This document shows, piece by piece, positions 35,101 to 43,694 of a DNA stretch of 64,000 bases (positions are counted from its first letter, which is position 1; each line of letters starts with the position of its first letter). Position numbers and translations under genes: made by a program. The stretch covers positions 1,307,941 to 1,371,940 of the forward strand of contig NZ_BMED01000001.1 of NCBI RefSeq assembly GCF_014636315.1, written 5' to 3'. The DNA comes from Parundibacterium terreum. GTDB taxonomy: Bacteria > Pseudomonadota > Gammaproteobacteria > Burkholderiales > Burkholderiaceae_D. The notes under the pieces were generated by a model. That model searched no databases. It worked only from the letters and a program-made list of their open reading frames with translations, and had not been told where the DNA came from.

Positions 35101-36928
35101 GCAGGTCGACCCGCTCTATCATGTATGAGCGCTCGCTCTCTACGCGCACACCCATATTTTCCAGCATAGGCAGGCTAACGGACAGCGGGACCGCCTGCCC
35201 CAGGCTGTACACACGGAAACGCAAAGTGCTAAGCGCATCGGATTGCGCATCGGCCGGTGCCGGCCGGTACAGCGACATCGCTATTGGCGCAGTAGAACTG
35301 AGGTTGCGGCTGGCCAGGAAATCGTCCACTGCCTGATCTACCGATACGTCCTCGCGGTAGGCGGCCGGGAAAGACAAGGCAAATTCGCGGCGGGCCTGGT
35401 TTGCGGCTTCATCGCCCTTGGTCTTGGCCAAGTGCTCGAACACGCCCTCTTCCCAGCGGCGTACTGCCGCTGCGAGTTCCGACTCCAGTGCTTTCACGTC
35501 CACCGGTTGTGTCGGGCCTGGGGCGGTGCGTATCAGCATGTGCACGCGTGCCAATGCGGATTCCGACAACTGCAGGTTGAACTCCACGCTGATGCCGTTA
35601 AAGGCACGTTTCAAGATCTCCTGCATGCGGATGCGCACTTCGGTGTTGTAGCTTTCACGCGGCAGATAGATCAGACAGGAATAGAAACGCGCATAGTCGT
35701 CGCGGCGCACGAACAGGCGGGTACGGCTGCGCTCCCCCAGATGCAGGATGCCCATCACCGTGTTGTATAGCTCGTCCTCGCCGATCTGGAACAGTTCGTC
35801 GCGCGGCAGGCTCTCAAAGATGGACAGCAGGGTCTTGCCTGCATGGCTGTGCTCAGGGAAGCCGGCGCGCTGCATTACGCGTGACAGCTTGTTGCGCAGC
35901 AGCGGGATTTCGCGCGGGTAGGCGTGGTAGGCGCTGGACGTATACAGGCCGACGAAGCGGCGCGCGCCTATGACTTTTCCGTCCGCATCGAAGCGTTTAA
36001 CGCCGACATAATCCAGATAGCCTGCGCGGTGCACGGTGGCGCGGGAATTGGCCTTGGTCAGCACCAGAATCTGCGGCTTGCGCGCCAAAGCGCGCACCTC
36101 TGGCGAAGATTGCACAAAGCTTTCCGAGATACCGCCTGCTTTTGGCTCGCGCAGTATACCAAGACCGGAATTGGCGACGATGTGCATCACATCCTGGCCA
36201 TTTTCTTCTTTCAGCTCGTATTCGCGGTAGCCAATGAAGGTGAAGTGGTTGTCCGCCATCCATTGCAGAAAGGCGCGTGCTTCATCCAGCTCTTCCAGCG
36301 AAACCACCTTGGCGGCACCACCCAGGCTGGACAGAATTTCCGGCACTTTTTGCGTCATTGCCGGCCAGTCTTCCACCGAGGCGCGCACGTCGGACAATAT
36401 TTTCAGCAAACCCTCTTCCAGTTCGGCTAGGCGCTTGGGGTCGGTGATCTTGTCCAGTTCTATATGGATCCAGGATTCCTGCTTTTTGCCGCCCTGTGCG
36501 GGCGACAGCGAAGAGCACACGCCTTTTGCATCACGTTCGGCAGCAAACAAGGGGTGCACGATAAATTGCACGGCGCCGCCCTGGCGATTGATTTCCATAG
36601 AGATGGAATCGACCAGGAAAGGCATGTCGTCATTGATGAATTCCACCACGGTACGGGCGGCATCCCAGCCATTGTCGCTGAGCTTGGGATTGAAGATGCG
36701 CATTTTAGGGGCGCCGCTGGCGAATTCGCGGCCAAACTGATAGTGGGACAGCGCGATCGCGGCCCAGGTCTTTGCATCGCGGGTCAGGAAATCTTCCTCG
36801 TCGATGTCGCCATAATATTGGGTGATGAATTGTTTTGCCTGATCTTGCTCTGCGGCAGCAACTGACTGAGCCATCAGTTGTTGAATCTGTGCGACGAACG
36901 CCGCCTTGCCTTGTTCTGGAACTGACAT
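32105..36928 (-). CDS. NAD-dependent glutamate dehydrogenase, 180-kDa class
   Basis: Cytoplasmic enzyme converting L-glutamate to 2-oxoglutarate and ammonia with NAD, a route for using glutamate as carbon source. At 1607 residues it has the length of the large class (like P. aeruginosa GdhB). The N-terminal ACT-like regulatory part (1-about 700) is followed by the catalytic core, with the glycine/lysine region [36 protein letters not shown] and [17 protein letters not shown], then a long C-terminal helical region. CAGGAG lies 5 to 8 bases before the ATG. It is transcribed alone and has its own terminator. Several long antisense open frames inside it are not genes. Confidence 0.97.
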   Translation of the reverse strand: [1607 protein letters not shown]

Positions 36929-37102
36929 AAAAACTCCTGAGTTTCTTGTTGTGCGGACAGTATAGCTCTGCTTGCCAGTCGGCGCGCAAGTTTGCAGCGT
37001 GCAATAGCATGGGTGCCAGTGTGGACAATATGGGCGCTAATTTATCAGGTAGTTACTCTGTTTTTTCCAAATTTTATGCGGCTAACGGAAAGGTAAAACA
37101 GA

Positions 37103-37145
37103 ATGCCTGGGCCTGCTTGTGTCGCTCACAAGCAGGCCCAGGCAT
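37103..37145. terminator. 19-bp perfect hairpin between MBL hydrolase and glutamate dehydrogenase genes
   Basis: Arms ATGCCTGGGCCTGCTTGTG and its exact complement enclose the 5-base loop TCGCT. On the minus strand the hairpin is followed by ATTCTGTTTT, so it may terminate the hydrolase transcript about 60 bases after its stop; the T-run is imperfect. It would form a very stable RNA stem in either direction. Confidence 0.6.
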
Positions 37146-37205
37146 CCTCAGACCTATCAGGTCAAATCTCTAAATCTGTATCAAGAAACTTGATTACTCC
37201 TGTAT

Positions 37206-38243
37206 TTATTCCTGTACAGCCTGCTTCAGGCCCGCCACGCTGTAGTTGGCCGGTATCCACGCAAAGCTCTTGCCGTCCGAGTTGCGGGCGATGTGGCCTA
37301 TGCCGGGGAAAGAAATATGCGCCGCTGCGATCAGATACCCCTGTTTTTCGGCATCGGCAAAGGCTTTCTTGCGCTGGCTGGCTGCGGCATTGGCATCCAC
37401 GTCAAAATGGATGGTCACTCCGGGCGCCTCGAACTGCACATCCTTGGCATGGATGACGTCGCCCCAGGCCACCATTTTTTGTCCCTTGCTCTGGAACACA
37501 TAAAAACTGTGTCCTGGCGTATGGCCGGCCATCTCCATCGTGCTTACACCGGGAAAGAGCTCGGTATTGCCGTTAAAGGGCCTTAACTTTCCATTTTCCA
37601 CATAGGGCGCGAAAGCGGCGGCAGCTTGCGCAAAACCATGCTTCTGGTCATCGGCGGCCTTGCTTTCATTAGAAGCATTCAGCCAGAAATCAGCATCGTG
37701 CTTGTCTACATAGACCAGCGCTTTCGGAAAGACGGCCTTGCCCTTCACCGTCAGCCCGCCGGAATGGTCTGCGTGGATATGCGTCAGCAATACCGCATCA
37801 ATATCCTCAGGCTGATAACCGGCGGCTTTCAGGCTGGCGACCAGACGGCCACCCTGCGCAGGACCAAATAGCTCGCCGGCACCGGTATCCACCAGCAACA
37901 ATTGCGAACCTGTATTGACCAGGAAGGCATTGATGGAGGTTTCCACATGCTGCGGGTCCAGATGCGCTTTGCCCAGCAGTTTGCTGACTTGCGCAGGGGT
38001 GGTATTGGTCAGCAATTGGTCCAGCGGGATGGTGGCGGTGCCGTCGGACAAGACGGTAATTTCAAAATCCCCCAGCATGGTGCGGTAAAAACCCGGTGCC
38101 TGGGTTTTTACCTGCGGCGCGGCGGCTTGGGCCTGGCTGATGGGGAGCATGGTGCCGGCAATTGATGCGAAAGCAAACGCCCCCAGGATCGCGGTGCGTG
38201 TGATTGTTTTACGAAATGCGTTGTTATTCAATGAGATCGTCAT
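37206..38243 (-). CDS. Exported MBL-fold hydrolase related to methyl parathion hydrolase
   Basis: A 345-residue metallo-beta-lactamase-fold hydrolase with a signal peptide ending SQAQA. From AAPQVKTQAPGFYR onward it closely follows the pattern of methyl parathion hydrolase (MPH, mpd): GDFEITVLSDGT, FLVNTG, LVDTGAGELFGP, LKAAGYQPE, AGHTPGH, KKAFADAEKQGYLIAAAH, SFPGIGHI and ANYSV all have counterparts there. Metal ligands: THIHADH (H155, H157, D159, H160), H in AGHTPGH and D in AWGDVIHA. MPH relatives without the phosphotriesterase activity are lactonases, so the native activity may be lactone hydrolysis. Divergent from a LysR gene, which probably regulates it. Confidence 0.92.
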   Translation of the reverse strand: MTISLNNNAFRKTITRTAILGAFAFASIAGTMLPISQAQAAAPQVKTQAPGFYRTMLGDFEITVLSDGTATIPLDQLLTNTTPAQVSKLLGKAHLDPQHVETSINAFLVNTGSQLLLVDTGAGELFGPAQGGRLVASLKAAGYQPEDIDAVLLTHIHADHSGGLTVKGKAVFPKALVYVDKHDADFWLNASNESKAADDQKHGFAQAAAAFAPYVENGKLRPFNGNTELFPGVSTMEMAGHTPGHSFYVFQSKGQKMVAWGDVIHAKDVQFEAPGVTIHFDVDANAAASQRKKAFADAEKQGYLIAAAHISFPGIGHIARNSDGKSFAWIPANYSVAGLKQAVQE

Positions 38244-38362
38244 GATTTTTCCTTGGAAAGTTAAGCCTCTGATGGCTCGCCGTTTTTGCTAAACTGCTTG
38301 CCTCAGGCCTGGTGGCGATGATCTAATGAAAGCACTTATCAATCAAATCGATTATTAAAATA

Positions 38363-39286
38363 GTGACTATCAAGGAAAACGATTTCAAAAAGGTGGACCT
38401 AAACCTGATGGTGACGCTGCTGGTGCTGCTGCGGGAGCGCAGCGTGTCGCGCGCGGCGGAGCGGCTGCATCTGGGGCAGCCAGCCATCAGCGCGGCGCTG
38501 GCGCGGCTGAGGGAATTGTTTGGCGATGAGTTGCTGGTGCGGGCCGGGCGCGACATGCTACCTACGGTCAAGGCGCTGGAACTGGAGGCCGCGCTCACCC
38601 CCGCCTTGCAGCACATACAGTCCACCCTGTTTGCGCCCGCCGTATTTGACCCGGCTACAGCCGAGCGTACCTTCACGCTGGGCATGACGGACTGGGTGGA
38701 AGTCTGGCTGATGCCAAGGCTCTTTGCCAGACTGCAGCAGTTGGCGCCGGGCGTACATATCGCGGTGCGTCCCAGCGATCCGTTTCAGGGTACGGCAATG
38801 CTGGAAAAGGACGAAATGGACCTCGGTGTATCCCGCTTTGTCGATGGCCCGGCATGGCAAAAAAAGCAGATTCTGAGAACCATAGGCTATAGCTGCATCT
38901 ACGACCGCAAACTGGTTCCGACCAAGAACGCCATCAGCCTGCAGCAATATATTGCACACGCCCATTTGCTGGTGACTTATCGTTCCGCGCTGCAGGGGAT
39001 CGCAGACCATGCGCTGACTGAGCTGGGCTTGAAGAGAAATATCCGCTATACGACGACGCGCTTTTCCACCATGCCTGGCATCTTGCAGCAGTCGCCAGCG
39101 ATAGCCACAGTGCCGGAAGTTCTGGCCAGGTATTGGCACAAGCAGTTGGGCTTGCATATCAGCCCGGTGCCGGTTGAATTACCTCAATTTACGGTAGAGA
39201 TGATTTGGCATGCAAAGCGTGATGCGGACCCGGCGCTGACGTGGTTGCGGGGGCTGATACAGGAACTGGTCGCCAGCGACGCCTAA
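38363..39286 (+). CDS. LysR-family transcriptional regulator
   Basis: A 307-residue regulator. Its winged helix-turn-helix at about 7-66 reads KVDLNLMVTLLVLLRERSVSRAAERLHLGQPAISAALARLRELFG, typical for the NodD/PnbR-like LysR branch, followed by the co-inducer-binding domain (about 95-300). GTG is used as start because the helix-turn-helix needs these N-terminal residues; an internal ATG at 38408 would cut it. The gene is divergent from the MPH-like hydrolase with a 119-base shared promoter region, the arrangement in which LysR regulators usually control their neighbour. The shared region contains the short inverted element AATC-N5-GATT close to the GTG. Confidence 0.92.
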   Translation: MTIKENDFKKVDLNLMVTLLVLLRERSVSRAAERLHLGQPAISAALARLRELFGDELLVRAGRDMLPTVKALELEAALTPALQHIQSTLFAPAVFDPATAERTFTLGMTDWVEVWLMPRLFARLQQLAPGVHIAVRPSDPFQGTAMLEKDEMDLGVSRFVDGPAWQKKQILRTIGYSCIYDRKLVPTKNAISLQQYIAHAHLLVTYRSALQGIADHALTELGLKRNIRYTTTRFSTMPGILQQSPAIATVPEVLARYWHKQLGLHISPVPVELPQFTVEMIWHAKRDADPALTWLRGLIQELVASDA

Positions 39287-39350
39287 TTACCTGTAGTTGC
39301 ATCAACAAATAGCCGTTGAACAAGTACGAGGAAAAACCCGCCAAAACTGC

Positions 39351-40295
39351 CTAAGCCACCGATAACTTACGCAAATTTTCGCGAAAGCGACGGCTGATCG
39401 GCACCTGGCTGCCATCGCGCATGGTGGCGCGGGCATCACCAGAATCCAGCGGCACAATCTCGGTCACGTAATCCAGGTTGACGATATAGCTGCGGTGCAC
39501 ACGCACAAAGCGGCTGGCGTCCAGCCGGCTTTCCACCGCCGCCATCGTGGAGCGCAGCGGATAATCATGCGCCCTCACCCGCAGGTTCACGTAATTGCCC
39601 CAGGCTTGCAACCACTCAACCTCGGCAGCCGGCAACAGGAATTCCTTGCCGAGCTTACGCACCAGGAAGCGTTCCGGGCGGTCTATCGATTCCACCGGCG
39701 GGCCGGATTCCGGCGCTTCCAGCAGGCGGGCCTCCCCCTGCAGGCGCAGCAAGAACAGGCGGTACAGTGCCACGCCTGTCAGGATGGATGCGTAGCCGCG
39801 CACGTCTTTCAGGTATTCATAGCCGGTTTCGCGCAGCCAGTTGCCAAAGTCGTAGGTGCTGCCCATCAACAGGTAAACCAGCTTGCGGATGATGACCATT
39901 GCCGCCACGTGCACCAGGCAAAATACGATGCTGCCCAACACATGCATAGGCCAGTTCTTGCGCCAGGTGGCCAGTTGCAGCGGATAACGGCGTTCAAACG
40001 CCAGCACCGCGGGAACCAGCGCCAAAATAACCAGGTTGCTGCTGAATTCCCAGCTTACAGGCTCCCATAGTGCAAACCCCAGCCCGGCGCGCTGCATGTC
40101 CAGCCAAGCCACCACGCTGTTTGCCGTTGCCTGGAAACATAAGAGTGCGATCCAGAAACCTGGCTCGACAATATGCCGCCATGGCTGGTAACGGGCCAGC
40201 AAATCATGTCCGACTGCCCCCGGGTGCAATTGGGTGCCGGCCGGCTCGTTGCTCTGGTCTGAGGAATCGATGGAAGTGGAGTGGTCTGGATTCAT
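39351..40295 (-). CDS. Membrane-bound LytTR-family transcriptional regulator
   Basis: A 314-residue regulator with an N-terminal membrane part of four helices (about 45-65, 85-105, 115-140 and 165-185) and a C-terminal LytTR DNA-binding domain (about 205-312; EVEWLQAWGNYVNLRV, FVRVHRSYIVNLDYVTEI, VPISRRFRENLR). It is not a response regulator: no receiver domain is present. Membrane-LytTR proteins of this type are usually encoded next to an acyltransferase, as here. The intergenic region carries three direct repeats that could be its binding site. Signal sensed unknown. Confidence 0.92.
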   Translation of the reverse strand: MNPDHSTSIDSSDQSNEPAGTQLHPGAVGHDLLARYQPWRHIVEPGFWIALLCFQATANSVVAWLDMQRAGLGFALWEPVSWEFSSNLVILALVPAVLAFERRYPLQLATWRKNWPMHVLGSIVFCLVHVAAMVIIRKLVYLLMGSTYDFGNWLRETGYEYLKDVRGYASILTGVALYRLFLLRLQGEARLLEAPESGPPVESIDRPERFLVRKLGKEFLLPAAEVEWLQAWGNYVNLRVRAHDYPLRSTMAAVESRLDASRFVRVHRSYIVNLDYVTEIVPLDSGDARATMRDGSQVPISRRFRENLRKLSVA

Positions 40296-40343
40296 GACAA
40301 GATTTTAAGCTTCTATTGCCCTCCGCTGGCACCCAGCGTTGGA

Positions 40344-40373
40344 ATTTCGTCAGGATTTCGTCCAAATTTCATC
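40344..40373. promoter_or_regulatory. Three phased direct repeats, candidate LytTR binding site
   Basis: ATTTCGTC, ATTTCGTC and ATTTCATC occur in the same orientation with an 11-base period, one helical turn. They lie in the divergent space between the LytTR regulator gene and the acyltransferase gene. LytTR proteins bind short direct repeats, so the position and geometry fit, though the spacing is not the commonest one. Confidence 0.55.
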
Positions 40374-40482
40374 CCCGCCTGCCACCGCTCGCCCCTTTTT
40401 ACCCCCATATCGTCACATTTCACTGTGCCGTGCCGGCAAAGGCCGTAGATTCCGGGTGTCACCCACCCCGGAGAATTACATC

Positions 40483-41712
40483 ATGCCTGGCTTTAACCCA
40501 CCCCAACGCCGTCACGATATCGATGCGCTGCGCGCACTGGCCTTCGGCCTGCTGATTCTGTATCACCTGTCCATGGTCTATGTGCAAGACTGGGGTTTTC
40601 ATATCAAGAGCAGTTATCTGGCCGAATGGCTGCAATGGCCCATGCTGTTAGTCAATCGCTGGCGCATGGACCTGATCTTTTTGATCTCCGGCATGTCCAC
40701 CACGATGCTGCTGCAAAAACTGCAGGCTAGACAAGCGCTTGGCATGGACAGCCGTTTTTTCCGGCAAAGAAGCGTCCGCCTGATACTGCCATTGCTGTTC
40801 GGCATGGCCGTAGTGGTGCCGGTGCAGCCGTATTGCCAGGGCGTGATGAATGGCCTGGTGGAGCCGGGTTTCTGGCAATTCATCGTGCATTATTACAGCG
40901 GCTACCATTGGCCGGCCAAGGCTTTTGACGGCTGGGAGCATGGTTTCACCTGGAATCACCTGTGGTATCTGGTCTATCTGTGGCTGTATACCAGTGTATT
41001 GCTGCTGGGCAGGCAAGCCGCCCGCATTCCCGCTCTGGGTGCCATTGCCGTCCGCTGCCGCCAGGCTTTCCTGGGCTTGCGCGGCTGGAGGCTGATTATG
41101 GTGCCGGCTACCCTTATCTTTATATGGGTAGCCGCGCTGCAAATGCGCTTTCCGGAAAATCATGCGCTCACGCATGACTGGTATGCGCATGCAATCTATT
41201 TCACGATGTTTATCTTCGGCTGGTGGCTGGGTAGCGACACGGCAATCTGGACCGAGCTGGCAAGATTGCGTAAACCGGCCCTGGTCTCGGCACTGATTTT
41301 GTTTGCCGCCTACAAAGCGGGCGGTGAGCTGCTGGTGGAATACCCGCCCATCTGGCAGCTGTGGGCAATCTGGGGCATACGCGCGCTATTTACATGGAGC
41401 ATGCTATGCGCGGTGCTGGGCTGGGGCCATGCCTTGCTTAACCGCCCGTTCCGCTGGCTGCCATGGGCCAACCAAGCAGTCTATCCGTGGTACATCCTGC
41501 ACCAAAGCCTGATCATCCTGCTGGCCTATTGGCTGATACCGCTGAAACTGGGCGGCGCGCTGGAAGCTTTACTGGTCGGCGCGGGCACCGTGCTGGGCTG
41601 CTGGGCCATCAGCTCCGGCCTGGTGGCGCGGGTAGGCTTCTTGCGTGCATGTTTTGGCATGAAGCCGCAGGAAAAAATCAGGGCCACGCACCTGAGCGAA
41701 CTGAAAATCTGA
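40483..41712 (+). CDS. Acyltransferase family 3 (OpgC-like) membrane protein
   Basis: A 409-residue integral membrane acyltransferase. It starts RRHDIDALRALAFGLLILYHLSMVY, the family signature with the conserved Arg-Ala and His, followed by about ten membrane helices. A mid-protein motif, WNHLWYLVYLWLYT, and the C-terminal YPWYILHQSLIILLAYWLIP also match the family. Such enzymes acylate glucans, polysaccharides or lipids at the inner membrane. The start at 40483 has CGGAGA upstream; the frame is open earlier but without signal. Divergent from the LytTR regulator, with direct repeats between; a strong hairpin terminator follows. Confidence 0.93.
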   Translation: MPGFNPPQRRHDIDALRALAFGLLILYHLSMVYVQDWGFHIKSSYLAEWLQWPMLLVNRWRMDLIFLISGMSTTMLLQKLQARQALGMDSRFFRQRSVRLILPLLFGMAVVVPVQPYCQGVMNGLVEPGFWQFIVHYYSGYHWPAKAFDGWEHGFTWNHLWYLVYLWLYTSVLLLGRQAARIPALGAIAVRCRQAFLGLRGWRLIMVPATLIFIWVAALQMRFPENHALTHDWYAHAIYFTMFIFGWWLGSDTAIWTELARLRKPALVSALILFAAYKAGGELLVEYPPIWQLWAIWGIRALFTWSMLCAVLGWGHALLNRPFRWLPWANQAVYPWYILHQSLIILLAYWLIPLKLGGALEALLVGAGTVLGCWAISSGLVARVGFLRACFGMKPQEKIRATHLSELKI

Positions 41713-41767
41713 TTGCAGTCGGCATTCTGGAAGAACGCTGCAAAAGCGCATCGTAGGAAAATGCCGA

Positions 41768-41797
41768 CGCAAAAATGGGAAGCCTCCCATTTTTGCG
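41768..41797. terminator. Bidirectional intrinsic terminator
   Basis: A perfect 13-bp stem (CGCAAAAATGGGA / TCCCATTTTTGCG) with loop AGCC and its own A and T runs lies 55 bases after the acyltransferase stop codon. Confidence 0.8.
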
Positions 41798-41888
41798 ATA
41801 TGCAAGCCTTGTTATTCTTTCCATCAATCCCGTTACAGGACACTCCCGGTGAATGTCCTGCGCGGCAACCAACCAAATGGAGAATGAC

Positions 41889-42731
41889 ATGCCTGCTGCC
41901 ACACTTTTTTTACGTCACCGCCGAATACGAATAACAGGTTCTCAAGCAGGTTCTCATGCAGCCGCCTTCGCAGCACTCGCAGTGGCATGCTCGGCAAGCT
42001 GGGCCGATCCTTCACCGGCGCTGGACCGTTTCAGCCTGTCTGCCGGCGGCTTTTATGCAGATCCGCGCATACAACTGGATGCCGACACTTCTTCCGGCCG
42101 CCTGACAACGCCGGAACACAATGGCGACAAAACCACGGTCCCACGCCTGCGCGGAGAAATGCTGATCGGTGACCACAATGGCATCTCGGCCGACTATTAC
42201 CGCTACGATAAAGCCTATGGCACCAGCCTGTCCGGCGCGACTGTCATCAACGGCCAGCCAGTGAGCGGCAACGCTTCATTGAACGCCGACATGCGGCTGG
42301 AAGTGGGACAATTGGCTTACCGCTGGTGGTTTGGTTCCGGCAATGATGTGCTGGGCCTGGGCCTGGGCGCCGCCTACTATCGCGCCAAACTGAGCGGCAC
42401 CGCCACCGGCACGGTCGGCGGCGCAACAGCCACCGGCAGCGATGCGGTCAGCGCAGATGCCGTAGCACCGCTGCTGGAACTGGCCTGGCGCCATGCGTTT
42501 ACTCCGGACTTCCGGCTCTACACCGAAGCCTCGGGCGTGAAGAAAAGCGGCGGCAATATCAACGGCCATATCTATGGCGGCACCATAGGCCTGGAATGGT
42601 TTCCGGCCAAGGCAATCGGCGTGGGTGTGGATTACGGCATCACCAAGATCAGACTCAATCGCGACAACGATAGCGCCAACCTGAATGTGCGCCTGACCGG
42701 ACCTTCGGCGTATATGAAAGTGCGTTTTTAG
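41889..42731 (+). CDS. Probable outer-membrane beta-barrel protein
   Basis: A 280-residue exported protein. A basic N-terminus is followed by a signal peptide (AAAFAALAVACSASWA, cleavage before DPSPAL) and alternating beta strands rich in Gly and aromatic residues (FSLSAGGFYADPRIQL, LGLGAAYYRAKLSG, HIYGGTIGLEWFP, IGVGVDYGITKIRL) ending in PSAYMKVRF, with terminal Phe as in barrel proteins. Homology to a named family is not evident. GGAG is 6 bases before the ATG at 41889. It ends directly against the convergent LysR gene. Confidence 0.8.
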   Translation: MPAATLFLRHRRIRITGSQAGSHAAAFAALAVACSASWADPSPALDRFSLSAGGFYADPRIQLDADTSSGRLTTPEHNGDKTTVPRLRGEMLIGDHNGISADYYRYDKAYGTSLSGATVINGQPVSGNASLNADMRLEVGQLAYRWWFGSGNDVLGLGLGAAYYRAKLSGTATGTVGGATATGSDAVSADAVAPLLELAWRHAFTPDFRLYTEASGVKKSGGNINGHIYGGTIGLEWFPAKAIGVGVDYGITKIRLNRDNDSANLNVRLTGPSAYMKVRF

Positions 42732-43637
42732 TCACTCGGCTAGCTGCGCACTAAAGCGTTCTGCAATCCAGTCTATGAACACGCGCAGCCGGTTGCTCAG
42801 ATGGCGGTTGGGTGGATACACCACATAAAAAGGGTAAGGGGCCGGCTGCCAGTCCTGCAGGATGGGCAGCAGTTCGCCGCTGGCGAGCTGCGCCCGCGCC
42901 ATATAGCTGAAAGTCTGTACGATGCCCAGGCCTGCCGCAGCAGCGGCGAAGTGTGCATTGCTTTCATTGATGCCTATCGCGTGCCTGCTATCTATTTCCA
43001 GCTTTTCCGTTCCGCGTGAAAAATGCATGGACACTGCGCGGCTGGTGCGGGCAGACAGGTAATTGACCAGCACATGCCCCTGCTCCAGCTCGCCCGGATG
43101 CTGTGGCGTGCCGTGTTTTTTCAGATAGGCAGGCGTGGCGCAGGTGACCCAGGGAGCCTTGCCGATTTGCCTGGCCACCAGAGACATATCGGTTAGCACG
43201 CCGCCGCGTATCACGCAATCGACGTTGTCGCTGATCAAATCAACATGGCGGTCGCTGACGCCCAGATCCAGCTGGATATCGGGATAGCGCTGCACAAAAT
43301 CCGGCAGGGCCGGAATCACGATCAGGCTGGCAACCGATGAGCCTGCATCCACCCGCAGGTGCCCGTGCGGCTTGGCCTGCGCGGTGCCGAAGCTGGAATC
43401 GATATCTCCCAGCTCCTTCAAAACGCGTGCCGTTTTTTCATAATAGGCGGCGCCGTCCGGCGTGACGGTGACCCGTCGCGTGGTTCTTTGCAGCAGCTTC
43501 ACGCCCAGATGTGTTTCCAGCGACTGTATCAGCTTGGTGATCGTGGCATTGGGCATCTGCAGCGAATCGGCCGCCTTGGTAAAAGTGCCCGCTTCCACCA
43601 CCCGCGCAAATGCACGGATTGCCAATAGTTGATCCAT
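42732..43637 (-). CDS. LysR-family transcriptional regulator (SDR-linked)
   Basis: A 301-residue regulator with the N-terminal winged helix-turn-helix (MDQLLAIRAFARVVEAGTFTKAADSLQMPNATITKLIQSLETHLGVKLLQRTTR) and an effector domain. Proteins of this sequence pattern (LQRTTRRVTVTPDG) belong to the DmlR/PtxR-like branch and often control a neighbouring reductase gene. The start at 43637 has TGGAGGG upstream; the ATG 11 codons earlier is unsupported. It is divergent from the SDR gene with about 220 bases between them containing a perfect 9-bp inverted repeat. Confidence 0.93.
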   Translation of the reverse strand: MDQLLAIRAFARVVEAGTFTKAADSLQMPNATITKLIQSLETHLGVKLLQRTTRRVTVTPDGAAYYEKTARVLKELGDIDSSFGTAQAKPHGHLRVDAGSSVASLIVIPALPDFVQRYPDIQLDLGVSDRHVDLISDNVDCVIRGGVLTDMSLVARQIGKAPWVTCATPAYLKKHGTPQHPGELEQGHVLVNYLSARTSRAVSMHFSRGTEKLEIDSRHAIGINESNAHFAAAAAGLGIVQTFSYMARAQLASGELLPILQDWQPAPYPFYVVYPPNRHLSNRLRVFIDWIAERFSAQLAE

Positions 43638-43694
43638 TCTTGCCCTCCATAGCCTTTGGCTGCTGCGCAACCAATAGAAGATTATTTACGTACA

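Noticed and set aside
33206-35128. 640-codon open frame antisense to glutamate dehydrogenase
   Set aside because: A shadow of the GC-rich coding frame on the other strand; the sense gene is a full-length known enzyme.
37180-37194. ATCAAG-AAA-CTTGAT palindrome resembling an FNR box
   Set aside because: The half-sites are in the wrong order (ATCAA before TTGAT) and it lies downstream of genes, so it is not an FNR site.
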